DNA of 64,000 nt from Neofusicoccum parvum (taxonomy: Eukaryota; Ascomycota; Dothideomycetes; Botryosphaeriales; Botryosphaeriaceae): the NCBI GenBank assembly GCA_020912385.1, contig CP087217.1, forward strand, positions 1,984,001-2,048,000, in the 5' to 3' direction. The translations under genes were made by a program, and so were the position numbers. A model generated the notes under the pieces. It worked only from the letters and a program-made list of their open reading frames with translations. It ran no database searches and had not been told where the DNA came from. Positions 1-11,595 of this stretch are shown piece by piece. The number at the start of each line of letters is the position of its first letter. Position 1 is the first letter of the stretch.

Positions 1-476
1 AGCCTTGTACGCGTCATTGGCGGATCTCGGGCCGTAAACGTACAAACTTACGTATCTAAGTGCGGCTATCCACCGTGCACCGGCGGCCAGGCCAACCAGA
101 GCGCCTGTTTATGTCAAGCTGTACCTGTAAGGCTTAACATCAAATGGCATGCTGGCAATTGGTTGGGTGGTTGAAAACGGAGATCTCTTGGCATTCAGAT
201 TCCCTTACCGACGCAGCGGCACCCTGGAATATTTATGGGACCTTCGATAGGAGATGATGTCTGAGATGGCAAGGCCTTCAGGGGCTGTGGGAGGCTCTGG
301 TGCCGAACAGACCAGCAATCTCGCTCGGGTTGTGGGGGATTCCTGGAAGCATGCCGACCCAAGTTCCTTTAAATCACTGCGGCGCTCGTTTGAAGCGGCT
401 CTTGACTACGAACCAGTCTCTCATTTTCAATCCGCATTGCTGATAGCGGTACTTCGATTCCCTCTTTCGCTCCATC
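1..476. other. intergenic, upstream of dioxygenase
   Basis: No gene is supported here. Short open frames lack a start context, splice logic or recognisable protein features. The segment holds the promoter of the dioxygenase gene that starts at 477, with an AT-rich stretch near 229-238 that could act as a weak TATA element. Confidence 0.5.
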
Positions 477-1550
477 ATGAAGGTTTCCGCAGTCGTTTCT
501 GCTACCGCATTCCTCGTAGCTCAAGTTGCTGCGCATCCCGGCGGCCATGAGGTCCCCCACTCTGAGATGGTTCGCCGCTCTGCTCTCTCAAAGCGCTGCG
601 CCAGTGCCGCAGCCAGCCTCAATGAGAAAAGATACAACAGACGTATGAAAACGAAGCGCGACCTTGATGAACGCTCTGGCAACACCACCTACCAAATCAC
701 CACTGAGGCACCATACTACGATGTTATTCAGAACGACACTTGCGTGCTGTCCCCCGAAGTGACGGAGGGTCCTTACGTATGGCCCAGGTCAGTGAACAAG
801 AGACGGATCAGGAAAGTTGCATTTGGCTGACGATTTGCAGGTCTCAGACCCTTCGCCAGGACATGACAGAAGACCAGTCGGGCGTTCCTCTCTGGCTAGA
901 CATTGGCCTCATCGACATGGCCACCTGCGAGCCTCTGCCAAATGCCCTTGTTTCATTCTGGCACTGCAACGCCACTGGCAGCTACTCGAGCTTCACCGGC
1001 CTGTCGCCGAACACTGGATTCCCCGACCTGTTGAATGAGCTCAACATCACGAACTTCACCATTGGAGAGACGGATCTGCACACTGATGCGACGACGTGGC
1101 TGCGTGGCATGTGGCCCAGCAATGATCAGGGCATGCTGGAGATGAAGACCGTGTTCCCCGGATTCTACGTGGAGCGCGCCATTCACATTCACGCTCAAGG
1201 TTGGCCTTCCCCACAAACTCTCTCTACGCCTCCTTGCTGACGGGGTCCCTCTAGTTTACACCGACTGGAAGCTGCACTCCAACGGAACGGTGTCTTCGGG
1301 AAACATTGTATCCACGGGTCAGCTCTACTTTGCGGAGGACCTCGAGCAGCAGATCATGGCCCTCGAACCCTACGCGAGCCACACTGAAATCAACCGCACA
1401 ACCAACGCCGCCGACTCTGTCTTTGACCAGGACACGGAAGGAGGGTACAACCCTGTGATCAGTGTTGTTGCAGCGGACGGCGAAAATGTTGAGAACGGCA
1501 TGATTGGGTACATCACGATTGGTGTGGACACGACCGCCATTGAGAACTGA
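477..1550 (+). CDS. secreted intradiol ring-cleavage dioxygenase-like protein
   Basis: Three exons (477-787, 841-1199, 1255-1550) joined at GT-AG introns give 321 residues. Residues 1-19 form a signal peptide (MKVSAVVSATAFLVAQVAA) followed by a basic pro-region. The core has the extracellular fungal intradiol dioxygenase layout: an EGPYVWPRS segment with the first metal-ligand Tyr, VPLWLDIGLID, CEPLPNALVSFWHCNATG, a second Tyr in FPGFYVERAIHIH, and His residues in that same HIH segment. Tyr/Tyr/His/His is the Fe(III) ligand set known for this family. Members open catechol-type rings by ortho cleavage; the secreted branch is linked to phenolic or lignin-derived aromatics. The substrate cannot be told from sequence. 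The gene ends FYVERAIHIHAQVYTDW...TAIEN, normal for the family. It stands alone, with no pathway neighbours. Confidence 0.85.
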
Positions 1551-2474
1551 AGCATTCATGGAGACAAAGACAATGTTTGTTTGGGGGCATAGTATGATCA
1601 AGAGCTGCCTGCCGATGTTACTCGCTGTGGATATCAAGAAGCCGGGATCAACGTCAACAAGATGTTGGGGCCATGTGTACAAGGATCGGAGAATTATGGA
1701 GTCAAGATGCATGCCGATATACCAAATAGAGAAATGGACTTAGATTTGAACTTAGATTTGAACTTATGAAAGAAGGTAGTGGCTCTGAGGTATCTTGTCG
1801 GCCTCGCTGGGATCTGGAATGTAGTACGACAGAAGCGTTTTCGCAGACATGGATGTCTGGTCAACGTAGGTGAGGTGTTCGCTCAGCGTTTTAACCCACT
1901 CGTGGATAGTGTGATGGAAAACTAAGACGTTTTATGCGCTAGGCACGTTGTCGATGATGAGTTTCTTAATTTTTGGGGTAGCCTAGGCACCTGGTTGTAT
2001 GACTGTAGCGAGCCGGACTCTCTCCAACATAATAGTTTCAAACTGGCGCAGATCTCATCAATCTCAATTTTTGGCACTCTCAGGCACTGGATTGGACCCC
2101 CGCCTCTTGACCAATTTAAGTCCCTACTCGAAAAATCTCTTTTATTTTTTATTTTTCAATTTATACGATAGGAGCTCAGAAAGCCGAGAACGCTCTCGGA
2201 GTCTTCGAGCTTCCAGCAGGAGATTCGGCATTTACCTCCACACAAATCAGAATGGCCCGTTTGGTCACCGGTCATATAGTACTCGCCTGATTGGAGTTGC
2301 AGATGATGAGCGTGGAGGCTGTGCTAGCATGGTGTTCAGTTGGAGAAATATGATCAGTCCATTTTCTACGTCTATCAGTCTACAATGACCTTCATTGATA
2401 TCTTGCAATTACATGAAAACGAGGAGAATTTTCCTCGGCCACTGAGCGTCTGTCTCTTCTGACGAATGGCCGCC
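1551..2474. other. intergenic
   Basis: About 0.9 kb between the dioxygenase stop and the MFS transporter stop, which converge. A 12-bp unit (TTAGATTTGAAC) occurs twice in tandem at about 1740-1765. Otherwise I see only AT-rich 3' flank and no supportable gene. Confidence 0.5.
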
Positions 2475-4357
2475 TCATACAACGTTTCCGCGCACCTGCT
2501 TGATATGCTTCACGTTGAGATTGCGCCAGAGAGCAACGCAAGTAAGAGCGCCGACAAGGAAGCAGACCGAGGTGATGCACATGATGCGCTGCGAGTCGCC
2601 GTACGCCCGCTTGATGCCGTTGCTGGTGGGGGAGCCGGATTCATAGCTGAGCTGGACGGTGATATCGCCGTAAATGGAGGCAACATCGGTGCCCTCGGGG
2701 GTGTACTTGACGAGGTTCTTGTAGAAGGTGCCGGTCCAGATGGCGGCGGCGATGGTGCCGCCGATTGCAGAGCCGATGCTGCCGAACAGGTCGAGGACGG
2801 CCATGATGACGGCGACGTGCTGGTGGTCGGACGGCGAGAGCATGGCCATCTCGCCACAGATGACGATCGGACCGCCAGCGAAGGCAACAAAGATCTGGGT
2901 CATGATGATGTATCCAAGGCTCTGGTCCGGCTGGCGGAAGTGGATCATGAGGCCCACGCCGAGCATCATCAGCGGGACGAGGAAAAACAGGGCAAACGGC
3001 TTGAAGCGGCCAGTGCGGTAGATGAGGGCGGAGATGATGATGGAGAAAAAGCACGAGCCCGTGCGGTAGATGTTACTGATGTAGGTAGTCTGCGACGCGC
3101 TGGTTTCCCAGACCACCATGAGCATGGAGGTGAAGTAGGAGCCCCAGATGGACGACTGGCAGAAGACGAAGACGAACATCATGCCGCCGAAGAAGACGGT
3201 GCGGTCCGCCAGGAGCTTGAACGGGATGAAGGTGACCGGGGCCCAATACCTCTCCCACAGGACAAAGACGCCGACCAGGACGGCTCCGACGACGATCATG
3301 GCAATGATCATGGGGGAGCGCCATCCGTCCGCCTGGTAGGAGTAGAGGCTGAAGGGAAGGAGGAACAATGCCATGCCGGCTCCGAGGATGAAGATGCCAA
3401 GGAGATCGACGTCGATGCAGAACTTCCAGACACTCTTGGCAGTGATGTGGCTGATCTTGCCCTGGGGCTCCAGGAGGCCCATCTTCTCGGCCTTGTGCTG
3501 GTTCCACAAGAAGAGGAACACGAGCGGCCCAATGACGAAGGGGGCAACGATGGCCCACATGCCGATGCCCCAGCGCCAGCCCATTCCGTTCGTGCCCAAG
3601 ACGCTGTCAGTAATGGGTCCAGCGGCCCAGGTGGTGAAGATGTAGGGAGTGGTCGCAAACGACAGCATCAGGGCACGGCTCTTCAGGGTCGAGGTATCGG
3701 CGACGAAGATGGTGAGCACGTAGCTAACACCCTGGGATCTGCGTGGCGCGGTTAGAGGCGGAGTTGACTTGGGGAGTGTTGGTGGGGCCTGCTTACCCGG
3801 TCGAGTAGAAGACCTGGGCTGCCGCGTATGTCGTGACGCCGTTGCAGGCGGCCATCATGATAAAACCCACAATCCAGATGACAAGCATCAGACCAAGGCC
3901 CTGGGGACGCCCCCAGGTGTCAAGGACCTTGGAGAGAGGAAGCTTGAAAAGACCGGCGATGATGGAGGCCATGATGCTGGTGGCGGCGGTAAGGGAATGC
4001 AGCGAGAACGCGCTGGTGACAAACGGCGTGAAGACCCCGAGGGCGACTTCCTGGATCGACGTGACGACATAGAAGAGCCAGATGCTGTTGCGCACGGTTA
4101 GCAGGCCGGCAAGCGTGTGTGGTGCAGAGGGGGGAATACAAGAGGTAGGCCAGGATCAGGTGCCATTTGCTCCACACGGCCGTGACAGCCTCGACTTTCT
4201 GCACACCGGCCTGGGCATCCTTGGTGATGAGATCCTCGACGCTGTCCTTGACGGGCTCGTGGTGCGGCTCCGCGGTTTTCTCGATGTCGCTGGGAGCAGC
4301 GGGCGCGGGCTCCTCGGCGGGCTGCTCGGCCACGGTCTTTTTGGGGAAGAAACCCAT
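2475..4357 (-). CDS. MFS siderophore-iron transporter (SIT/ARN family)
   Basis: Three exons on the minus strand (4357-4140, 4084-3797, 3723-2475) give 584 residues, the usual size for fungal siderochrome transporters. The N-terminal about 65 residues are hydrophilic and Glu/Pro-rich, followed by KVEAVTAVWSKWHLILAYL, the typical entry to helix 1. Further family features are SAFSLHSLTAATSIMASII, FVADTSTLKSRAL and TTPYIFTTWAAGP in the first half, and YGDITVQLSYESGSP with NGIKRAYGDSQRIMC near the C-terminus, the extracellular loop and last helix characteristic of MirB/Sit1-type carriers. About 12-14 hydrophobic segments are visible. Its role is inferred as proton-coupled uptake of ferric siderophores at the plasma membrane. 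No siderophore NRPS or ornithine oxygenase lies nearby. The exact acceptor of intron 2 (3724) is the frame-consistent choice. Confidence 0.88.
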
Positions 4358-5769
4358 GGTCGCTGGAAGCCAGATGCGCGAATGCTGGTCACGGAGCAGG
4401 GCTGGGGACGAAGCTGCTCGGGAGGGGAGCTACAGCGATGCATGTTTATACTCGCCGGCGCACCGCTGTCGGCTGCCGCATGCTCGCATATCGCGCTCCC
4501 CAGCACGGCAATGCTGCGCTTGGCGCTGCTTGGCGCGGAAGAAGCAAGCGATGGCGCTGTTACATTCCGCTGGTTGGTTGTGCCTTGCACTGCAGGAACT
4601 GTAACCCTGAACAGCAGGTGGGGAATCAGGCGCCACCGCGAAAATTTTATCTGATTCGGCTGATCCCTTATCAATCTTATCCGATAATCTCTCCGCCCAA
4701 GCGCCGTCCCTGTTGGCTCACCTGCTGCGCGGAGTCGGAGTCTTGCCTCCATGCAGACAGCCGCTGCCGCTGTCATTGACGCTGCCCGCAGTCTGGACAC
4801 GGTAGAGACGACGAGACGGACGCCGCGTCGAACGAGGAGAGTGGCCCAGAGCCATAGCAAGCCTTCGCGCCGCATCTAGAACTTGAGAGCCGAAGCCGGC
4901 AGGATTCAATCAATGCAGATGGTGTGTGCACGTGGCGCTCTGCGGGAAGGGCGGCAAGCAAACCATCGTTCGACCGTCTGTACGTACGAAGTATCGGTTG
5001 GTAATTGTGGCGGAACTGAACATACGCGCCGGGTCTTCGCGAAGAGGAGGAGCCAGAAGGCAAGTACGAGTCAAGGAAACGGTGAACGGTGAACCCCGAT
5101 GGTGCGGTTATGAAGTTGTTGTCAATGGACTCCGGCGAGAATGAAGAGCGGAACTACTGCGAACAACAAGGTAGTCACGTGATCATACTGTCGCCATCAA
5201 CGTTCAACTATGCGTCGACCACGGCGAAGCATTCGCACTAGAGCAGCTCTGCTACATATACATCTTATCGGGGTGCGCTCCCATGCACGGAAGGTAAGAT
5301 TGATATATTTTCCTTGCGTGTAGTGAACCATGAGTGAGTAGTTTGTAGGAGTGGCCGAGATCCCAGACGTTCACGCTCCTCGCTTTCTAATTGTTGAAGG
5401 AAACAACTGGCTTCACAGATACAAAAAGGCTGACATGAACTTACAGCTTTTATTATAGCACGGCAAATTTGATGTGGCGCGGCTGGGTTGGTGCTTCCAT
5501 GGTTTTGGGACACGGTCGTAGCCAGATTTTCCACCATGAGCCAACAGACCTGTCTGTCTTCTCTCGCCAAGAGGCCAGTATCCCTGCGCATTCACATTAG
5601 GAAAGTCCATTGGCACTCAGTGTACCCTGCTGTTTCAGACTAGCGATGCTCAGGCCCCTGGCCAGCCTTTAAAAGCGCATGCATTCCGTGATTGACACTT
5701 TACGAAGCTCGCCCAGGAATTCCTCTCCCCGACAGTCTTCTATCATTGCCAACAGCAACGTCCCCTAAG
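4358..5769. other. divergent promoter region, MFS transporter / SMP-30 gene
   Basis: A 1.4-kb region between two divergent genes. I see no supported gene. It contains the GATA-site cluster at 4647-4687 closer to the transporter. Confidence 0.5.
4647..4687 (-). promoter_or_regulatory. cluster of GATA-factor sites, SreA-like
   Basis: TTATCTGAT at 4647-4655 is the exact reverse complement of ATCAGATAA, which fits the ATCWGATAA consensus known for fungal iron-responsive GATA repressors (SreA/SRE/Sre1). Three more GATA cores follow: TTATC at 4668-4672, TTATC at 4677-4681 and GATAA at 4683-4687, the last two overlapping as TTATCCGATAA. The exact site lies about 290 bp upstream of the siderophore transporter start, in the sense orientation of that gene. 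Iron repression of the transporter is inferred. Confidence 0.6.
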
Positions 5770-6714
5770 ATGCTTCTGATCACCTCAATTCTCTACGCGG
5801 CCCTGCCCCTTGGCTGTGTCGGTGCTGCGATCGCGACGCAAGCTGGCGCGCTCAACCAAGTCCATCAGTTCCCCAATGGAACGTCCGTTGAGAACATTGC
5901 CGTGAGGGAGAACGGGAACCTCCTTGTCACCCTCTTGTACGAAGCGCAAATCCTGGAGATCAACCCTACGCAAGCTTCGACAGGGAACAGCACAGCCAAT
6001 CTTGTCCACTACTTCAACGGGAGCACCCGGGTCAACGGCATCTCAGAGCTCACTCCGGACGTCTTTGCAGTGAGCGCCAACCACGACACTATCTGGACCA
6101 TGGACCTCAGCGCTGGCGGCGACGCCCAGGTCTCGAAAATCGTCACCATCGCGAACGCCAGCTTTCTCAACGGCGTCACCACACTGGACGCCGCGGCCGG
6201 GACTGTCCTCGTTGCCGATTCCAGCGTGGGCCTCATTTGGTTTGTCAATACCTCGACCGGCGAGTACAGCATTGCCCTTGAGGACACGACGATGGCCGCC
6301 GTCACGATCCCATCCTCGGGCATGTCGCTGGGCGTGAACGGCGCGCGGTACCGCGACGGGTTCGTGTACTACACAAACACCGGGAAACAGCTCTTCTGCC
6401 GCGTCCAGGTCGACCCCGCCACAGGGAGCGCCGTCGGCCCCTACGAGACGATTGCGCAAGGCTTCGCGGGCGACGACCTCGCCCTCAGCACCACCGACGA
6501 CGCGGCTTACGTGGCGAGCGGGAGCAGCAACGTCGTCCAGAAGATCTTCTTCGATGGGAGCCAGGAGCTCGTTGCGGGCGGGGCTAACTCGACCGACGTT
6601 GCGGGCGCGACGTCCGTGGTTTATGGACGGACCGGCCAGGACTCTGACGTCCTGTATGTCACGACCTCGGGTGGTGGTGTTGGCGGTGGAAAAGTCATGG
6701 CTGTCAGGGTCTGA
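5770..6714 (+). CDS. secreted SMP-30/NHL-like beta-propeller protein
   Basis: Single exon of 314 residues from the ATG at 5770. An in-frame upstream ATG at 5692 would put 26 residues before an obvious signal peptide (MLLITSILYAALPLGCVGAA), so I chose 5770. The body shows repeated beta-blade units: VHQFPNGTSVENIAVRENGN, ISELTPDVFAVSANHDTIW, FLNGVTTLDAAAGTVLVADS, SLGVNGARYRDGFVYYTNTG, GDDLALSTTDDAAYVASG and TSVVYGRTGQDSDVLYVTTS. This is the pattern of six-bladed fungal SMP-30/gluconolactonase-like proteins. The family includes secreted proteins of unknown substrate and some cluster-encoded enzymes, notably the hetero-Diels-Alderases of the EupF/AsR5/PycR1 type. I cannot assign this copy to either. 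Several N-glycosylation sequons (NGT, NST, NAS, NTS) fit secretion. Confidence 0.75.
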   Translation: MLLITSILYAALPLGCVGAAIATQAGALNQVHQFPNGTSVENIAVRENGNLLVTLLYEAQILEINPTQASTGNSTANLVHYFNGSTRVNGISELTPDVFAVSANHDTIWTMDLSAGGDAQVSKIVTIANASFLNGVTTLDAAAGTVLVADSSVGLIWFVNTSTGEYSIALEDTTMAAVTIPSSGMSLGVNGARYRDGFVYYTNTGKQLFCRVQVDPATGSAVGPYETIAQGFAGDDLALSTTDDAAYVASGSSNVVQKIFFDGSQELVAGGANSTDVAGATSVVYGRTGQDSDVLYVTTSGGGVGGGKVMAVRV

Positions 6715-8104
6715 GCCATGTGCCCTTAGGTAGAAGCCTGTTTGTCTGGGATTCCGAGAAGTCGTGTAGCGCTGTATACGAAAGGTTCAGCCATGTCCGT
6801 AGTGGTCGCCACGCACGCCAGTATTCTGGCTAGGCGTCCACCAGTCTCTTGCGGCATTAACAGAAATATTTGCGGTGGATGTTGCTAGAGCCCGCCCCCT
6901 TTCTCGGATGCAAGCACTGAAACAATTGCCGTGGTGCTGAGGATGATCCTGGCCCAAGATTTGTTTGGAGCAACCAAACACGGAAAGAGAGCCTCGCCTA
7001 GGAGGACGGCGCGGCACTCTTAAATGCTTGCGTGTCGGAGTTACTGTAACCACAGGATGGATGACCGAAGAAACGCAATGGCGGGGTAAAACTAAAGCCG
7101 GCATAAACATCCGCAGCATTTTTATCTCCGAGCCGACATCCGAGGTGGTGGCAGACCGTAACGTTGCACAGCTCGCAATTATCGTACTCGGGTTCCTCGA
7201 AGACGCTTATACTTTTCAGGTTGATTGCAGAACACCAAGCGAAGATGGGTAATGAAGGGCAAAATCATGGCGTACAGAGGCATAAGGTGAGGTGGATCTT
7301 GGCTATTTCAAGGCCGTAGACACGCTCGATATCAATATAACGATGTCTGGAAGATCCCTGGAGCAGGGAGGACTGATGCACCTTAGGTTGGAAAGATTCT
7401 TGGGATATGGTTCCTCTAATTCTGACATGTAGTTGACGAATGAAGGATTGAAGAGCGGAGAAGGGTCCGCATAAGCAGCGGAGCGGGCCGTCCCGCAGAA
7501 CGAACTGGAGACATAAGCGGAGATTGTCACTTTTTACTGACACAAAATGAGACGTATAATATACGCAGTTGGCAGTTTATGTTCGTTTGTGCCAACCAAT
7601 TGAAACCCGGGAAGCAGGATGAGGAGGGGCAGCTTGCGAGCTTGTGGCGCTGGCTGTACAGTTCTCGGCAGGTGCAGCCGACTTCACGGCGTGACATCAG
7701 CCATACTAGCTCAATGAAGCGTCCTCATTCGAGCGCTGCCCATTGAATAGACGGTAATACTGAATCTATAACCGTTCAAAGGGTTGTCTATTGAAAGCCA
7801 ATGTCTAATGCTCGTGATTGAGGTCACAGAAGAATGAACGGCGAGAATGTGGCGTGGCGCGGGCATGAGCATGCTCGAGGTCTACCGTGAAGCAGATGCA
7901 TCCTTGTGGCTCACTTATGGTCGATTGTCTTGCGGAAGCCATCCTAGCGAGTGGCACCATCGTGTGGGGCCAGGCAACAGTGGCTGCGCCACAAAATTGG
8001 GGGCCGCAAATTGATGCAGGTCTTCTGCACACCCGCGGCTGCACACTCATGCCATCTTATCCCAAACGTTCTACTCATCAACACCAACTTTATCCGTTAG
8101 TCGT
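6715..8104. other. intergenic
   Basis: About 1.4 kb with only short, unconvincing open frames on both strands. I see no gene, RNA or repeat that I can support. Confidence 0.5.
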
Positions 8105-9454
8105 ATGGCGAAGCTGACTGACATGAGCGATGATGTGGTGCACGAAATACTCTCGCATATTCCGCCGGAGTCGACACGGTCTTGTCTGTGCTTGCTCGCG
8201 GCAACCAGTCGATTCTTCTACTACGAAGCCACACGGCGCATCTTCACCAATATCACCATTGGAAAGACCGATGGCTCCGGTGCACAGCGCCTTCATCTTC
8301 TAAAGCGCGGTCTCCTCGAATCTCCTGACGCCAGCCGACGCATGCGGCTGAGAGCCCTCGTTCGCACGCTCGCCGTGCTGGCGTTTGACGCGGATGAGGC
8401 ATTTTTGCAGAGCCTGGACGACGTTCTGGGTGTCTGCCGTAACCTGCAGCGCATTTGGATTGCTGGAGCAGCCGACGGCACCCCCACCTGGACCCCCCAA
8501 TTCTTCCGGCGTAATCCCCTCCCACGCCTTAGCCACGTAATCTGCACCATCAGACACGTTTGCTGGAGCTCGGCTGCCGTGGTGAAACTCGTATCTTTGG
8601 AGAACATCAAGTACGTTTGTCTTGTTGACATTCAACAAGACACGCAGACAGCGCTAGCTTGGTCCCGCTGCATGATGACGCCGCGCACAGAGCCTCTGCA
8701 AGTCCTCGACCTCGGCACTGTAGCCGACATCCCATGTGAAGCCCTTGACGGGTTTCTGGCGTTGAGCCGTGGCACCAAAAAGCTGAAAGCTAGGATCCCT
8801 GGCTGCACCGGCGCTGACCACCGGGACTTCAGGAGCCGTAGCCATCATCTGGTCTGCCCGGCGCGGATTGCCAAGTCGTTGCGACCAGCACAAACAACAC
8901 TAGAATACCTCAACTTGGTCAGCTTTGGCCGCACATACAAGCAAGATGGGAGCTGCTTAGACCTGCATGGATTTCTGAGGCTTCGTGTTCTGAAAATACC
9001 TGCCATCTTGCTTTTCCCAACGAGAATGTCGGTCGGACAGAAAAAGCAGCACATCCACCATCTTCTACCGCAAAGCTTAGAGGATATTCAGGTTGGTCAT
9101 TGAACCCTCCCACCAAAGGAAAGACCAAAGCAATAACTCGGTTAGATATACTTCGAAATATGGCATTCTTCTCCGTTCGAATACCAGCCATCCGACCTTG
9201 AGTGGGCCCCCGACGTTGACTGGCTGCTTGGCATCCCACACCGCAAATCATGCGGAGGCCTTGTGCAGCTCCAACGGGTGTTCATAGAAGGCCGCGGCAG
9301 GCGTTTGGACTCACTCGATGCTGTTTTCCCCCCTTTCACAGCTCAGGACATCACGCTAGAACTCAAGACACCTTCTACGCGTCCTTATAGGTCAGATATC
9401 CAGGCAGCCTTGTATCAACCCGGATCAGGAAGATTTGAAGGCTTTTTTCGCTGA
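8105..9454 (+). CDS. F-box-like protein
   Basis: Two exons (8105-9091, 9146-9454) joined at a 54-nt GT-AG intron give 431 residues. The N-terminus (LTDMSDDVVHEILSHIPPES, then SCLCLLAATSRFFYYEATRR) has the pattern of an F-box: Leu/Pro-type start, hydrophobic helix, then a short helix ending in an aromatic/Arg stretch. The rest is an LRR-like or irregular scaffold (MRLRALVRTLAVLAFD, LPRLSHVICTIRHVCW, EPLQVLDLGTVADIP, TLEYLNLVSFGRT), as in the large, fast-evolving fungal F-box families. Such proteins recruit targets to SCF ubiquitin ligases through Skp1; the target here is unknown. The second exon is supported by frame continuity only, so the C-terminus is less certain. Confidence 0.65.
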
Positions 9455-10596
9455 TCTCGGGGCAAGAAGCAAATACGGAGTTGTTTTCCGGAAACTCCTC
9501 TGCGGTCAGCTTCATCTGCTCGAGCGTTTTGGTGATGGACTACTCTTCGGGCATCACTGGCGAGAGCCAAGCTGGCGGATAATACGGCTCAGCATTACCA
9601 CTTCAAAGTCGCATAGTGGTTTCACTTCCAATAATGAAAACCAGACAGGCTGTGGAGGAATCATGGCGTGGGTTCGCGGTTAAGATTTGTTTCTCCGAGA
9701 ATCTGACTTATGTCCGAAGACGCGATATCAAGCGTTCGGCCGACCGTCTGAACATTTACCACAAGACTTTCGGACTTAGAATGGCGTGCTGCGGGCGTGA
9801 GGCGGGCATCCGAGTTCAGTTTCCGATTGCGAGGCCTTGTAGGGTACCTAATGGCGGGACCGAGTGGCCTCCAACAGGATGGTGTGGGCTAAACGGGTAT
9901 GGCGAACGTTGAAAGAAACAGTTCGCTACGTACACGCACACTTTAAGATGCGGGGCCGCCGTTTTAATATACTTTATTCCTCAGGTCCAGCCACAACCGC
10001 GTCCCCCCGTTACGCATCCAGCTGCTATCCTGGTGACCTGGGAACCCCGAAGACGGGAGATATTCCCTCATTTTGCCACATCCGGAGACTGCATAAGGGG
10101 CTGAAAGGCTCTAGAGGTACGAATCCAGCGAGCACTTACGCAATCTCGTCTAAAACAGACATTGAGATCGACTAGATACCCGACTGTACCTTGCTGCATG
10201 TCCTTTGAAATAAAGGACACATGATTGCAGTGCCTCGTTCTCGAAACGAGTACGAGAAGGACTAAGCCCCGGACTGGAAGTTCTTCTCTATCTAAACGAA
10301 CATTGACGCGTCTATGCTCCGGAGCCAAGTCCCAAGAAGCTTCGTGGTTCCGCGGATCGGCTAGCTATGGTGCGGAGGAAGGCCGTAGGGAGTGCGCGGC
10401 CGCCAATGACGGCCGGGATAATCCCTTAACTACTTCCTAACCGGCGGATGATCCACACTGCGCATCTGTCCGTATCGTTTTCAAGACTGGGTACAAATAT
10501 GTTGAGCACACCTCCCAAGCTCTCCAGCAACCAACGGATCTCTCTTCTCTTCATCTTCTCCTTCATCGTTCAAGTACATTCGCTTCAACGTTCAAA
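9455..10596. other. intergenic
   Basis: About 1.1 kb between the F-box gene and the LysM gene. Short open frames are present but none has a recognisable protein pattern. The last 100 bp is pyrimidine-rich (CTCTTCTCTTCATCTTCTCC at about 10541-10560), typical of a fungal core promoter before the LysM start. Confidence 0.5.
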
Positions 10597-11372
10597 ATGA
10601 TCTCTCCACCACTTTTTGCAACTTTGCTGGTCATGGCTGGCTCCAGTGCCGCACATGCATTGCCTCCTGCGGCCGCCGCTGATGGCGGAGTCGCTGCCAG
10701 AGCTCGTGAGCATCCCGACTCCCCGTGCCGATGTTTGGAGCTAACCAGATGAAAGTTTGCAATGACACTGTCAGTCTGAATACTACTGTTGGGTCATACA
10801 TCGTTCAGGAGAACGAGACGATGCCGGAAATTGCTGCGAAGGTCGGCCGTGGAGTCTGCGACATCGCGCGGGCCAACCGCATGGCCGATGCACTGATGCT
10901 CTACACCGACGAGGAACTCATCGTCCCGGCCCAAGTCTGCGACCCCGACAATGACACTTGCCTGGTTCCAAATACCACCACAACAAACACCTGCATCAAC
11001 GGCGGCCCGCACACGTACACGACCTTCTTGGGCGACACGGTTGCGTATATAGCACAGAAGTTCAACGTCACGCTCGACACTCTGACCGCTGTCACCAACA
11101 ACACCATCTCCGACCCGTATGCAGAAATCGAGGCTGGAAGCCAGATCAAGATCCCTATGTGCTCGCCCAGCCAATGCATCATGCAGCCATACCGGTTCTC
11201 GTACGGCACCTATGCTGATCTGGCAAAAAACTACAGCACGACTGTCGGGCAAATCATGGCCTACAATGCTGGTTACAACAAGAGCACTGCCACTACTGTT
11301 GACGAGTCGCCCGCCATCGCTGTGCCGATGAATTGCACTGCTCTCTCCGACACCATCACCGTCATAACTTAG
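10597..11372 (+). CDS. secreted LysM-domain protein, effector-like
   Basis: The ATG at 10597 opens a signal peptide (MISPPLFATLLVMAGSSAAH) that ends in a different frame from the LysM body, so an intron is required. A GT-AG intron at 10706-10755 (50 nt) restores the frame and gives 241 residues; 10706-10740 would also fit but is only 35 nt. The mature part has a LysM unit (SYIVQENETMPEIAAKVGRG then DEELIVPAQVC), a second (HTYTTFLGDTVAYIAQKFNV then GSQIKIPMC) and a third, weaker one (YRFSYGTYADLAKNYSTTVG then AIAVPMNC). Cys residues pair around each unit, and sequons such as NDT, NTT and NNT are frequent. LysM proteins of this kind bind chitin oligomers; in plant and insect associates they shield hyphae or block chitin-triggered immunity. 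No catalytic domain is present. The effector role is inferred. Confidence 0.82.
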
Positions 11373-11595
11373 GGTTGTGGCGCATGTGGGGCAGAATTCG
11401 AATGAAGTATATCTCGAACCGTTATTTTGTTCTCTATTGTTAACTACATCTCAATTCAAACATGGATTTTCGGTCTACATATAGCACTAAATAAACGAGT
11501 AGAGAAACCCACTGCCTGCCACTTCATGCCCAGTTAATGTGATTGTTTCCAATATAGACTGAGTCTGTGACATACTGAGGCAGAGACGCCCGATT

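Noticed and set aside
2466..3755. 429-aa plus-strand open frame rich in Asp, Glu, Gly and His
   Set aside because: It is exactly antisense to the MFS transporter exon 3; its biased composition is the complement of a transmembrane-rich coding strand.
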